From: Methylobacter sp.
Lineage (GTDB): Bacteria > Pseudomonadota > Gammaproteobacteria > Methylococcales > Methylomonadaceae
NCBI GenBank assembly: GCA_030684815.1
Contig: JAUXXQ010000038.1
Coordinates: forward strand, 1-64,000
Reading direction: 5' to 3'
DNA length: 64,000 nucleotides
The position numbers and the translations under genes were made by a program. Below the pieces are notes generated by a model, which did not search any database, had not been told where the DNA came from, and was given only the letters and a program-made list of their open reading frames with translations. Position 1 is the first letter of the stretch. Every line of letters starts with the position of its first letter. Positions 1 through 9,426 of this stretch are shown piece by piece.

Positions 1-23
1 CAATTGTCATCACCACGAGTGTG

Positions 24-299
24 GCGGATTGCCTAGCGGCGAATCCGCCTTACGCGGGTTGCCTCACGGCGAATCCGCCTTACGCGGGTTACGCGGGTTG
101 CCTCACGGCGAATCCGCCTTACGCGGGTTTGCGCCAAATTAACTTAGTGCCATTAGGGGTCTGTCCCCTATTGTTCTGCATCACCACGAATATGGCGGAT
201 TGCCTCACGGCGAATCCGCCTTACGCGGGTTCCCAAGCCGGAGCTTGGGAACGAGACAATATGGCGGATTGCCTAGCGGCGAATCCGCCTTACGCGGGT
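24..299. repeat. GGCGGATT palindromic repeat cluster
   Basis: Five copies, some lacking the first bases, of a unit of about 38 bp built around GGCGGATT...AATCCGCC and ending TTACGCGGGTT. They lie at about 24-59, 60-90, 98-128, 193-230 and 262-299. Each can fold as a small hairpin. The last copy directly abuts the stop codon of the large surface-protein gene that ends at 299, so it may act as its 3' end or terminator. The region has no credible gene; reading frames through it are translated repeat. Confidence 0.8.
230..255. repeat. palindrome TTCCCAAGC..GCTTGGGAA
   Basis: A 26-bp interrupted palindrome with arms TTCCCAAGC and GCTTGGGAA, embedded among the GGCGGATT repeats. A related copy lies near 11050-11079, and a larger relative forms the core of the MITE at 11139-11263. 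Confidence 0.65.
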
Positions 300-3200
300 T
301 AGGCGATGTTGATAGTAGTTGTTGTTGTTGTACCATCACCAACTACACCAAGGTTGGTCACACCAGTAATACCCACCAGTTCAATCAGCGAGTCACCAGC
401 AACGTTCTCGTTATACACATAGGTGTTCGTATTATGTGTAAACGCTACCGTATTGAGGTTTGTGGTGATCAAAGTATCCACCAAGTTTGCCTTTTGCCCC
501 AAGGTCAAACCCGCAGCCGACGTTCCCGAGAAGCTTAGAACACCGTTCGTGATGCTGTAAACCAGCTCGCCTGCCGTGTAACCGGTAATCCCGGTGTTGC
601 CCAGATTACCCGCCGCAACTGCAGCATCTGCAAAATCAAGCAACACGGAGCGGGTAGCAGCACCCATGCTAAAGCCGGTGATCGAGTCGTAATTGGCAAC
701 GGTCGATTCACCCGCACCTACGACAACACTCACATACACCGCGTCAGCAGCATCCAAACCCGTAATGGTGATGGCGTCTTTACCCGCGCCACCATTGATC
801 GTGGCTGACTGGCCAGCGGCCAAAGCGGCAGACACGGTCAGTTCGATGGTATCGTTGCCCGCGCCGGTGTTGATGGTGATGTCGCCGATAGTGGCAGCGG
901 TTGCATTGACTTTAACCACGTCGTTGCCTGAACCGGTCAGAACCGACGTCGTTGCCGCCGTTGCCGCCGTCGTCAACGTTAGGGTTTGATTCCCCGTGAA
1001 GGTGCCGCCGGTGAAGCTCACCGCACTCCCTACATCGTTATTTGTGATCGTCAGATCAGAACCCGCTGCCTTGAAGCTCGCGTCATACCAACCACCCGTG
1101 GTTATGTTAATGGCGTTGGCACCCGTGTTGCCCACAACCAGCTTCTCGATATTGGCGATTTCCTTGAAGTCATCGTCAACCATCGTCACTACATTGGCAC
1201 CAGCCGTCAGGGTCAGGGTGTCTTCGCCCGCACCACCGTCGATTTTGTTGTAAGTTGCGCCGTTGCGCAGCTGTGTAGCAGCTGTGATGTTGAACGCATC
1301 CTTACCTGCGCCACCAGTGTAGGTGGAGCCTGCAGTACCCAGGTTGAAGGTGTTGCCGGCTGTGGCAGAGCCCTTGACCACAGAGCCTGCGACCAGGTTA
1401 CCGGTGATGGTCAGACCGATCGGCGCGTTTGCACCGTTGCCGGTCAGCGCCGTACCGTCGATAGTGACGGCCTTGACTGTGGCAGCGTCAGCCAGCGTAA
1501 CAGCAGTGCCCTTCAGGTTGATCGCCGTCAGGTGCGTGGCAGTTGCAAACGAATCAATCGTGGTAGTCCGGTTGGCACCAGTAGTGGATGTGGAACCCGG
1601 AGCTGCAGTGACGTTCAGCGTCTCGAAACCAGTGACAGTCAGCGCGCCGATGTTGGTTGCAGCTGCCGCCGTGGTTCCGCCGATACCGGTGGTGATGCTC
1701 AGCACATCGCTGGTACCCGTGTCAGTCGCCAGAGCAAGTGTGGTCGCACCGATGTCAGCACGTGCAGTCACTGCGGCAGCTTGAGTAGCCGTCATCTTGG
1801 TGATGGCGTTGACCGCACCCGACAACTCGATAGCCGTGATGCCTGCAATCAGAGACGCATCAAAGGTACCGTTAACACGCAGGGTCTCGAAGTTGGTGTA
1901 CTTTGCAGCCAAAGAAGCGGTGTTAGCGTGGCCGACATTGGCACCGATATCCAGCGTGTCGATACCGTCGCCAGCATTCACCGAGCCAGTGGTCAGCACA
2001 GCGCCTGTGGTAAACGTATCATTACCCGCGCCACCAGTCACCTTGATCGTTGACAACGTACCCAGCGTTGCGATCAGACCGCCAGCGGTCAGACCGGAAG
2101 CGTCGATAGTGGCAATGTCGTTATCCAGTGCCGCAGTCAGTTCAACCGTTGTAGCCGCACCCTTAACCGTCAGCACACCACCGGTAGCAACCTGATCTGT
2201 AGCCTGGGACAGGAAGTCGCCCTTCAGGTTGGTCGTCGCATCAATAGTGACGGATGTCAGCGTTGCGTTCGCCAAATCGACTGTACCGGTAACGTTCGCG
2301 GCACCAGTGGAGGTGATAGTGGCCGTTGTCGCCGTTCCAGTCGCGTTACCAGCAGCGATGGTAACAGCAGCAGTAACGCTGTCGGCACCCGCTGCCTGCT
2401 TGACACCATTGGCGAAGTTCAACTTGATGGCACTTGCAGCGGTCGCGGGAGAAAAGGCAACCTCACCCTGAACAACCGTACCATTACCCGTCAGAGTAAT
2501 TTCAGCGCCAGTAGCAAGATTGGTCACGAGCAAGGTGCCGGCACCCATGTTTGCATTGACGGTCGTCAGACCAGGCGCATTGCTTGCGTCGAGCGAGTTG
2601 GCGGTTGTTGCACGAACATTAATGATTTCGATGTTAGACACAGAAGCACCGTTAAGAATGTCGAGCGTGGTGCCCACGCCAGTAACGTTAAGCGTATCAA
2701 TACCAGCACCGCCGTTGATTACGTCAGCAGCCGTAAGAGTGCTGTTCGCGGGGGTTGCTTGATCAACAAGGCCTGCGTCAAACGTGTCGTTGCCATTTCC
2801 GCCAACGAAGTTGTTCGCAGCAGTAGTGAGCACAAAAGTCTGCCCAGCACCCGCACCACCATCCAACACACTAACCGTCTTAGTCAGCGTAGTAGCACCG
2901 ACCTTAACCTCAACCGAATAAGTCTCAGTCAATTCAGTGATGTTATCCGCCAACGCAGTCACATCAAAAGTCACGCTAGTTTGGCCGGCCGGAATGATTT
3001 TGGTCACCAGATTAAACGCACCGGCACCAAAATCATTCAAGTTAGTGGTGGTAGTGCCTTGGTTAGCAGCGGTCGCATCACCGGCTTTCAGCTGGAAAGT
3101 CACTGTGGTGTCCGCTACAACGGCTGCCGAGGCGGTGACGGTGAACGTCGCCGCTTCGCCTTCGTTGACGCTGTCTACGCTGGTCAGGGTAAAGGTCGCC

Positions 3201-3646
3201 GGTGCCACGCCACCTGATGTAGTGGTGCCATCAGTCTTAACATCCACATTTGCAGGGCCATCAACCACGGCTGCGCCGGTCGGCACGGCTGCAAGACCCA
3301 AAGAAGCGGTGACAAAACTGGCGAAGGTTCTCTCAACGGCACCGACTCCGGTCAAGGAATCACCGCCAATCCAATAGGTGAAAGTATCAGCACCAAAAAT
3401 ATTGACGGTCGCGCCATTGCTCAAGATCAATTGAATTGCGTTAGCGGACACTTTGCTGCTAGCGATGGTCAAGCCACCAATCAAATGCAGGACGTTAGCA
3501 CCCTCTGTATCGGAAATATTGATCACTTGGGTAGCGGTCAACTGATTCGCCGACAGAATGTATCTGTCGTCGCCGGCACCTGCACCGACATTAAGGCTAT
3601 CGGTTGCTTGTAAAATATTTATATCATTACCTGGGGTAAAAGCCAT
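299..3646 (-). CDS. large RTX/S-layer-like surface protein with Calx-beta domain
   Basis: Predicted extracellular, calcium-binding, beta-rich surface or S-layer-like protein of 1115 residues; exact role unknown. There is no signal peptide, as expected for a type I secreted protein. Roughly residues 150-270 resemble a Calx-beta domain (VNEGEAATFTV...). After this come repeated glycine/aspartate turns of the RTX type (GGNGNDTFDAG, GGAGNDTFTTG, GGAGKDAFNIT, GSGNDVV, GAGNDTIELTV), interspersed with Ala/Thr-rich beta repeats. The composition is nearly Cys-free and rich in A, T, G, N and V. The start is supported by GGAG seven bases upstream of the ATG. It lies downstream of a second giant protein of the same style, separated by a hairpin. 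No type I secretion genes are in the window. Confidence 0.75.
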   Translation of the reverse strand: MAFTPGNDINILQATDSLNVGAGAGDDRYILSANQLTATQVINISDTEGANVLHLIGGLTIASSKVSANAIQLILSNGATVNIFGADTFTYWIGGDSLTGVGAVERTFASFVTASLGLAAVPTGAAVVDGPANVDVKTDGTTTSGGVAPATFTLTSVDSVNEGEAATFTVTASAAVVADTTVTFQLKAGDATAANQGTTTTNLNDFGAGAFNLVTKIIPAGQTSVTFDVTALADNITELTETYSVEVKVGATTLTKTVSVLDGGAGAGQTFVLTTAANNFVGGNGNDTFDAGLVDQATPANSTLTAADVINGGAGIDTLNVTGVGTTLDILNGASVSNIEIINVRATTANSLDASNAPGLTTVNANMGAGTLLVTNLATGAEITLTGNGTVVQGEVAFSPATAASAIKLNFANGVKQAAGADSVTAAVTIAAGNATGTATTATITSTGAANVTGTVDLANATLTSVTIDATTNLKGDFLSQATDQVATGGVLTVKGAATTVELTAALDNDIATIDASGLTAGGLIATLGTLSTIKVTGGAGNDTFTTGAVLTTGSVNAGDGIDTLDIGANVGHANTASLAAKYTNFETLRVNGTFDASLIAGITAIELSGAVNAITKMTATQAAAVTARADIGATTLALATDTGTSDVLSITTGIGGTTAAAATNIGALTVTGFETLNVTAAPGSTSTTGANRTTTIDSFATATHLTAINLKGTAVTLADAATVKAVTIDGTALTGNGANAPIGLTITGNLVAGSVVKGSATAGNTFNLGTAGSTYTGGAGKDAFNITAATQLRNGATYNKIDGGAGEDTLTLTAGANVVTMVDDDFKEIANIEKLVVGNTGANAINITTGGWYDASFKAAGSDLTITNNDVGSAVSFTGGTFTGNQTLTLTTAATAATTSVLTGSGNDVVKVNATAATIGDITINTGAGNDTIELTVSAALAAGQSATINGGAGKDAITITGLDAADAVYVSVVVGAGESTVANYDSITGFSMGAATRSVLLDFADAAVAAGNLGNTGITGYTAGELVYSITNGVLSFSGTSAAGLTLGQKANLVDTLITTNLNTVAFTHNTNTYVYNENVAGDSLIELVGITGVTNLGVVGDGTTTTTTINIA

Positions 3647-3682
3647 CTGTATTCTCCAAAAAGATAAAAAAGATTAACCCAC

Positions 3683-3710
3683 GCCCCCCTTGGTTATCAC
3701 CAAGAGGGGC
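3683..3710. terminator. GC-rich hairpin between the two surface-protein genes
   Basis: Inverted arms GCCCCCCTTGGT and ACCAAGAGGGGC around a TATC loop, with one mismatch. It sits just after the stop of the gene ending at 3725 and before the start of the gene at 3646. It probably terminates or attenuates transcription between the two, or protects the 3' end of the first message. There is no clear U tract. Confidence 0.6.
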
Positions 3711-3724
3711 ATAAAGTTATTGTC

Positions 3725-6700
3725 TTATATTACACTGATATTGACCAGGGCAGGGTCAACAATACCTGCCAAGGTTAATGTGATGATGTCGCCATCGGCA
3801 TCGGGACCAAAGTTAATCAATGTTTCATTGGTGATTGCATTCGGTTGCACTGCAATACCATCGATACCGGCCAAACCTGCTAGCGTGGTGACTAGAGGGC
3901 TGGCAGTTGCGGTGTCGATAATCAATGAATCAGCGGCAGCATCAAAACCTGTGATGGTGATTTGAGTGTTAGGCGCTAAGGCTTGCGCCGCTGCTACGTT
4001 GAAAGAGAATACATCAGCTGCCGCAGTTGCTGCAACCGGTGCTGTGGTGCCTGGCACTAAAACGATTGCGCCCACTACTGGCGGCCCCGGCACAACAACA
4101 GCTCCAGTCGCGCCTTCCAGCAAATGATAATTAGCTGCAGAAGCGTTGGTGAAGTTAGCTGCGGTCAAGGTGCCCCATGCGGTGTCGGCCAGGTCGATAG
4201 TACCTTCCAAGGTCGCGACGGCATTAGCCGCGCCCACTGGGTTGGCAATCGAGTAAACCGATGCGATGTTGTGCGCCGATACGGCAACAAAAACGTGCTG
4301 TTGGGCGGCAACGTTGTTGGCGGCGTAGTTGGCTTGGATCAGGGTTAAGGCATTGACTTGGTTAACATCGAAAGTTTGGATGGTGATCGACCGGTTGGCA
4401 GTAAAGTCATTGTTCAGCGTAGTGCCGCCCAGTGCTGTAAAGTCAAAATGGTCGATGCCGTTACCGGCGGCGTCGAAGTTAACCACGGTGTCGTTGCCGA
4501 AGCCCGGTGCGTAGATGAGGGTTTCGTTGCTTGACAATGCGGTATCAATACCAACAGTGGTACCCAAAACGATGACGTCGTTGCCGGCGCCTGGGGTGAT
4601 GATGTTGTCGCTGGTGGTGATGCTGTTGGCACCGGCGATGTCGTTAAGGAAGTCGTCTGTCGCCAAGGCGCTGGCATAGTCGCTTCCAGGGCCGTTAAAC
4701 GCTAGAACGGCTGCATTCATCGCCGCTAGGACGGTGGCTTCAGTTGGGGCAACCAGGCCGTAAGCCGCACCGGCAGCAGCGATGTCGCTAGCGGTTAAGG
4801 TAGTTGGCGCTACGATGCTGAGGGTTAAGTCATTGGCGAAGTGGACGCCGTCAATCAATGATTCAACAATCAGGCTGTTGGCTGGGCCGTCTTTTGCAAC
4901 TAACAATTTGGATAGAACCGCATTGTTGATAATCGCATCTTTAATCGCTTGGTTGTATTGCAGGTCGGACGTCCTGAAATCGGTGCTGGCGATGTTGACG
5001 GTCGCGGCTATGCCTCTGAAGTTTACGGTTAAACGGCCGCCGTGCAGGTTGTACAGGTCATTAAGGTCTGAACGCACGTCGTTGATGTTGCGCGATGCAG
5101 CACCGGTTACGGTTTGGTCGTTGGTGTTGAAGATCCAGTGAGCGAATACATCGGCAGTTGTTCCGGCAACCGCATTGGTAACAATGCGTTGAACGCCGGT
5201 GTTGTCGGTGTAAACGGTGTCGTTACCGGCACCCGCCAAGATGTGGACATCGCCTGCACCTGGGGTACGGATGGTGTCGTTACCGTCGCCGCCGTTAATG
5301 GTGATGTTGTTGTTCAAATCTTGGTTGTTGTACCAGTTTTGAGCGCCACCGGTCAGCACTTGATCAATCACTCTAACAGTGATGTTGTCATCACCGGCAC
5401 CGCCGTCAATGTTGAAAGTGAAGTCGGACTTGCCGGCAACCACTGTGCTGCGGCTGGCTGCAACAGCGCCGTCGATGGTCACGTTCATGATGTCGTTGTC
5501 GCTACCGCCAGTGTAGATGAAGTTGGCGCCTGGGACATTAAAGTTGACGTTACCTGCACCTGCGATATCGGCAAACGGATTGCCTTGGGTATCAACCGCG
5601 TTAATGTATTTGCTGATAGCATCCGTGGTGACGGCGGCGGTGAACTCGAATTTGCCGTTGAACGCTGAGGCGTCAATCAGGCGGACATCGGTGAAACCGG
5701 CTGCGCCAACACCGTGGTGGATACCGGCTGGGGAGTTGTTTTCAACGCCTGGAAGGGCGATGTTGCTGCCAACTTCTGCTTGACCCAGTGCGTTGCCGTT
5801 GACGGTCAGGTTGCCTTCATTAAGCACGGTGTCGGTGTAAGCACCGGCATTCTGCTGATGCACTCTGCTGGTCTCGCCGTTGGTGATGACCACTTCACGC
5901 AGTGCGTTGTTGGTTGAGTTGATGGTTTGCAGTTTGCTGTTGTCGCGCACTTCAATTTCAAAACGCTCTACGCCGCGTGAGGTTGAGGTGTCGCCGGTCG
6001 ACATGGCGCCAACCACTAAGTCGCCACCGGTTGAGCCACGGCCTACGTCATCAAGGATGATTTTGCTGGTGACCAGTTCGGTGATGGTGGTTTCTACGTC
6101 GTTATAAGTGGTGTAGATGTTGGAGGTCGCTGGTACGGACGCGCCGGTGGTGTTGAACCAGCCGGAACCTGCTGGTGCTGTAATGATAGTACCTTGACTA
6201 CCCACCACTACGATTGATTTACCGGTAACGGCTGTGTTGGTAATAGGGTCGATAATGGTGAAATCAGCGCCCAGGCTTACTGTTAAGTTTGGGTTACCCG
6301 CCAGTGCATCTTGGAATACTTGCAATAATTGCTCGTAAGTGTCGGCATCGCCAACTTTCAGCTTGCTGTCATCTGTTGTGTTCAGTTGAATCGTGACTAA
6401 TTCGCCATTGGCAAACAATTTGAATTGGTCATAAGGGTTGTTCAACAGCGGTTTGTCAGCAGTGCCTGCGGTGGCAGCAGCACCGGAATCCATCAGGTTG
6501 ATGGTCAGTGTTGTATTGCCGCTAGACAGGTTGCGCAGTGAGTGTTGGTCAAAATAGACGCCAAAATCAACGTTGCCGGCATCGGTTTCGACCATGGCGA
6601 TGGTGACGTCTTTGGTTCTTAAGCCGTCGGCAATGCGCACGTCTTCGATCAACAAATCAGCGCGGCTGTTGTTGGATTCCCAATGGGTCACACCGGCCAT

Positions 6701-7438
6701 GCGTTGTGCGTCGATTTGCACGCGGTTGGTCACGGACGGGTTGTTGTCGGCATTGTCGTTTGATACCGCTTGTGCGCGAATCAGGATGTTTTCAACGCTA
6801 TCGGTTTCTGCGGTGATGGCGAAACGTTGTGAGTCGCCGATGTCTGCGATCAGTGTGTCGTTACCGGCACCGCCTTTGATGACGTCGCCTGATTGCAGGG
6901 TGTTTTGGTTGTCGATGATGCGGGCGGTGAAGACGTCGTCGCCTGCTGTGCCGACCAGGTTGTCAAAACCGGTGCTGAGGAAGAACGCAGAGGTTGAGCC
7001 GTTGATAAAGGTGGTGTTGACTGAAGTTGGCACAGAAGCGTGGGCTATTGCGCTGGCTATTTTGGCGTTCCAGGCAGTGGCGGCTTCGCCGAATGTAGGG
7101 TTAGCAGTCAGGCCGGAAAAGTTGACCAGCATGGTGTTAACGGCAACGCCGCGTGCGTCAAGTGGTGTTGCGTCCAGTATGCCGACGATGTAGGCTTTTG
7201 CTTCAGCAACGGCGACAGGGCCGGTGATGCCGACGTTTTTGATCAGTGCGTCAGCGACAAGGCCTGCTGGGGCATCACCGACGCTGTTAAGGTAGAAAGA
7301 GTTTAGCAGTGCGCCGGGCAGTACGCCGGCCTGGGCAACCAGGCTGGTCATGGCGGCATTGCCTAAGATAACGCCGTACAGTGAACCGGCGTTACGGGCA
7401 ATAATTACTTCATTTGTTGCTAGTGAAAAATCAGCCAT
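3725..7438 (-). CDS. large RTX/S-layer-like surface protein
   Basis: Predicted secreted calcium-binding surface protein of 1237 residues, plausibly a major S-layer subunit; this is inferred from architecture. The first 150 residues are alpha-rich without RTX motifs (ADFSLATNEVIIARNAGS...), similar to the N-terminal anchoring or DUF4214-like parts of other RTX/S-layer proteins. RTX-type turns follow: GTAGDDVFTAR, GGAGNDTLIADIG, GGAGDDNITVRV, GGDGNDTIR, GAGNDVIVLG, GFGNDTVVNF. There is no signal peptide. A strong GGAGG ribosome site lies just before the ATG, consistent with high expression. The C-terminus carries a second non-RTX beta region. The product is distinct from its neighbour at 299-3646, which has a Calx-beta domain instead. 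Confidence 0.75.
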   Translation of the reverse strand: MADFSLATNEVIIARNAGSLYGVILGNAAMTSLVAQAGVLPGALLNSFYLNSVGDAPAGLVADALIKNVGITGPVAVAEAKAYIVGILDATPLDARGVAVNTMLVNFSGLTANPTFGEAATAWNAKIASAIAHASVPTSVNTTFINGSTSAFFLSTGFDNLVGTAGDDVFTARIIDNQNTLQSGDVIKGGAGNDTLIADIGDSQRFAITAETDSVENILIRAQAVSNDNADNNPSVTNRVQIDAQRMAGVTHWESNNSRADLLIEDVRIADGLRTKDVTIAMVETDAGNVDFGVYFDQHSLRNLSSGNTTLTINLMDSGAAATAGTADKPLLNNPYDQFKLFANGELVTIQLNTTDDSKLKVGDADTYEQLLQVFQDALAGNPNLTVSLGADFTIIDPITNTAVTGKSIVVVGSQGTIITAPAGSGWFNTTGASVPATSNIYTTYNDVETTITELVTSKIILDDVGRGSTGGDLVVGAMSTGDTSTSRGVERFEIEVRDNSKLQTINSTNNALREVVITNGETSRVHQQNAGAYTDTVLNEGNLTVNGNALGQAEVGSNIALPGVENNSPAGIHHGVGAAGFTDVRLIDASAFNGKFEFTAAVTTDAISKYINAVDTQGNPFADIAGAGNVNFNVPGANFIYTGGSDNDIMNVTIDGAVAASRSTVVAGKSDFTFNIDGGAGDDNITVRVIDQVLTGGAQNWYNNQDLNNNITINGGDGNDTIRTPGAGDVHILAGAGNDTVYTDNTGVQRIVTNAVAGTTADVFAHWIFNTNDQTVTGAASRNINDVRSDLNDLYNLHGGRLTVNFRGIAATVNIASTDFRTSDLQYNQAIKDAIINNAVLSKLLVAKDGPANSLIVESLIDGVHFANDLTLSIVAPTTLTASDIAAAGAAYGLVAPTEATVLAAMNAAVLAFNGPGSDYASALATDDFLNDIAGANSITTSDNIITPGAGNDVIVLGTTVGIDTALSSNETLIYAPGFGNDTVVNFDAAGNGIDHFDFTALGGTTLNNDFTANRSITIQTFDVNQVNALTLIQANYAANNVAAQQHVFVAVSAHNIASVYSIANPVGAANAVATLEGTIDLADTAWGTLTAANFTNASAANYHLLEGATGAVVVPGPPVVGAIVLVPGTTAPVAATAAADVFSFNVAAAQALAPNTQITITGFDAAADSLIIDTATASPLVTTLAGLAGIDGIAVQPNAITNETLINFGPDADGDIITLTLAGIVDPALVNISVI

Positions 7439-7765
7439 TGTGGCCTCCTTTAAAGATGTTAAAAAAAACTTTCTGCAAAAAGCCGAGTTAGTTTCGAACT
7501 GTACTCGAGCAAAGGCACTGGGGTTAAATGCGTTTGCTGCAGTACGGTTGGTTTTTTCAGTGTGGGGCGTAGTCTAGCCGATGCTTGGGTTTTGTCGGTG
7601 TGATTGTGCGCACATGGTTTGCTATTTAGTTTCCGGTGGTGTTTGGGGGCTGGTTGGGACGGGTTCAGGGTTGAATTTTATAGCTAACTCAATAAAATGC
7701 AAATTTTTAGGATAATTTACTTTGGTTTTTTTGGTTAGTGGGCTGTTTTTGTTGGTTTAGTTTGA
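7439..7765. other. AT-rich upstream region of the surface-protein gene
   Basis: No gene is seen. This is the leader/promoter side of the minus-strand surface-protein gene. It is AT-rich with T runs, and I could not identify a convincing promoter. Confidence 0.4.
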
Positions 7766-8058
7766 GCGGCGTTTTTTAACCGCAGAGTAACGCAGAGTTT
7801 TTTTGTGGGACTTTTGTGTGTTCAACGCTGGCTTTGTATGATTGCAAGCTCTGCGCTACTCTGCGCTTAACTTTGTGCGACTCTGCGGTTAAATAAAACC
7901 GGCCGGGATTTTTTAAGCGGCGTTTTTTAACCGCAGAGTAACGCTGAGTTATACGCAGAGTCTCGCAGAGTTTTTTTGTGAGACTTTTGTGCGTTCAACG
8001 CTGGCTTTGTATGATTGCAAGCTCGGCGCTTTGTATATAAGGAAGCTCTGCGGTTAGA
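7766..8058. repeat. duplicated CCGCAGAGTAACGCAGAG repeat
   Basis: Two tandem copies, about 7766-7893 and 7917-8058, of a unit of 130-140 bp. Each begins GCGGCGTTTTTTAACCGCAG and ends CTCTGCGGTTA, so it is an overall inverted repeat. Both share a middle block TGCGTTCAACGCTGGCTTTG or near variant. The copies differ by small insertions and deletions. This is probably a dispersed non-coding repeat lying between divergent genes. Confidence 0.75.
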
Positions 8059-8107
8059 TAATGCTATACTTCGCCAAATTTGAACCGGATGGATGGGAGG
8101 TAATTTT

Positions 8108-8515
8108 ATGAGTGCTGTAGCCTTGCATTTGTACGAAAAACTTAATGAAGCGCCTGATGATAAAGCGCGCTCAAAAGCAATTGTTGAAGCTTTTAGCGAA
8201 TTGGAGGAGCGTTATCCTAATCTTAGAGAAGTGGCTACTCGGCATAATTTGAGCGAAACCGAATTGCGCTTACAAAAAGAAATAGAGCAAACTCGGCTTG
8301 AAATCAAAACGGTCGAAGCGAATCTGCAGCTTGAAATCAAAACGGTTGAGGCGAATTTACAAAAGGAAATTGAAAAAACGCGCATTGAAATCAAGCAAAT
8401 TGAAGTTAGTTTTTCTAAAACTGTTCACCAACAAACGCTGTGGGTGATAGGCTCGGTGGGTACGATTGTTATGGGCGTCCGTCTGCTCGAATGGTTTTTA
8501 GCGCATTTAACCTGA
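8108..8515 (+). CDS. small coiled-coil protein with C-terminal membrane segment
   Basis: Hypothetical protein of 135 residues. The ATG at 8108 is chosen over the one at 8093 because GGGAGG at 8095-8100 is an ideal ribosome site for it. Residues about 50-105 form a coiled coil with an 11-residue duplication (LEIKTVEANLQ appears twice, then a variant), followed by a hydrophobic C-terminal segment (LWVIGSVGTIVMGVRLLEWF). The architecture is like the DUF1640-type protein at 53067-53396, though the sequences differ. Function unknown. Confidence 0.65.
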   Translation: MSAVALHLYEKLNEAPDDKARSKAIVEAFSELEERYPNLREVATRHNLSETELRLQKEIEQTRLEIKTVEANLQLEIKTVEANLQKEIEKTRIEIKQIEVSFSKTVHQQTLWVIGSVGTIVMGVRLLEWFLAHLT

Positions 8516-8605
8516 GCGTTTTTCGGGATGTCCGCTTGTTCAATAGGTCTGCATTAAGCTCTTTGGTTTCCCCATTGTCCCTGCTAAGGCGATTTCTTTT
8601 TTAGG

Positions 8606-8669
8606 AAATGACCTGTTACCGCCAATAGCTAAAGCTATTGGACTCCAATGTGAATAGGCTTACCTACTT
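8606..8669. repeat. dispersed AGCTAAAGCT repeat, solitary copy
   Basis: A copy of the family whose core is CAATAGCTAAAGCTATTG followed by GACTCCAATGT and an AATAGGCTTACCTACTT flank. The same flank accompanies copies at 13987, 18972 and 37242. It ends two bases before the stop of hvfC and could form its 3' hairpin. Confidence 0.75.
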
Positions 8670-8670
8670 A

Positions 8671-9417
8671 TCAAACAAGGGTGATAACGGTCTTTTCGGC
8701 CAGTTCTTTGAGTATCTGCAGGCCGGCGGCGATTATCATGCCGGAATTCGGCTGCTGCAATTCTTCGGCAACTTGTGCCAGGCAATCGCCGGTTAAAATC
8801 ACTTCATGTTCTTGAATGATTTGCAGTAATCGGTAGGTGATCGGGGTGATTTCGATAAAATTAACGTCGTCATTGGGGTTGCGGTAAACAATCAGGAAGG
8901 TGGCATGCTCCGGCGCGGTGTCGGGCAAAAAATCGGGCGATATTTTCTGTACCGGATAGCGGTAGGCTAAAGGCCATGCCAAGGGCGACAGGGCGATGTG
9001 CCGATGTTGCAGGTTATCCACGGGTTGCTGAAGGCTTGCGACTGTCCCTTTAGCAATGGATAAGGCCATTTCTACCCATTCGTAATGCGCCAGTTCCAGT
9101 ATGAACGGAAAGTCGGCTGAACTGTCGCGTTCGTGTTCCAGGTAGGCTAAAAACTCTTCCGGGATTTCGGAAAAATGCGGCGATTGGCTGGCGTGCCGGG
9201 CAAAAAAATCCTGCACCAGTTCAAACCATTGTTGCTCGCTAAGCAGTGTGTGCAACACGGGGAAGTTGGCGGAAAGAAAGCTGTCGATGTTGTTAAAAAA
9301 CAGTTCACGGTACATTGCCATGCGTTCCGGCCGCACGTCTGCAGGCGGCGGGTTGTGTTTGGGGTCGCGGATGTGGGCGGCAAATTCGCGTTGTTTGGCG
9401 TTAAAGTCGATGCTCAT
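8671..9417 (-). CDS. hvfC: HvfC/BufC-family RiPP maturation partner (DUF2063)
   Basis: Partner protein of the DUF692 maturase in bufferin/HvfABC-type operons. In studied members it helps present the precursor peptide to the iron enzyme. The 248 residues begin with the typical N-terminal helix bundle (QREFAAHIRDP..., RMAMYRELFFNNIDSFLSANFPVL), which defines DUF2063. The C-terminal half is a second alpha/beta domain. It lies nine bases downstream of the DUF692 gene, so the two are almost certainly co-translated. Assignment is by motif and context. The substrate is the Cys-rich peptide encoded at 10354-10890. Confidence 0.85.
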   Translation of the reverse strand: MSIDFNAKQREFAAHIRDPKHNPPPADVRPERMAMYRELFFNNIDSFLSANFPVLHTLLSEQQWFELVQDFFARHASQSPHFSEIPEEFLAYLEHERDSSADFPFILELAHYEWVEMALSIAKGTVASLQQPVDNLQHRHIALSPLAWPLAYRYPVQKISPDFLPDTAPEHATFLIVYRNPNDDVNFIEITPITYRLLQIIQEHEVILTGDCLAQVAEELQQPNSGMIIAAGLQILKELAEKTVITLV

Positions 9418-9426
9418 GGGGTAGCC

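Noticed and set aside
986-2053. Long plus-strand open frame of 355 codons opposite the surface-protein gene
   Set aside because: Antisense shadow of a repetitive, codon-biased gene. The product is low-complexity and unlike any protein family, and there is no ribosome site.
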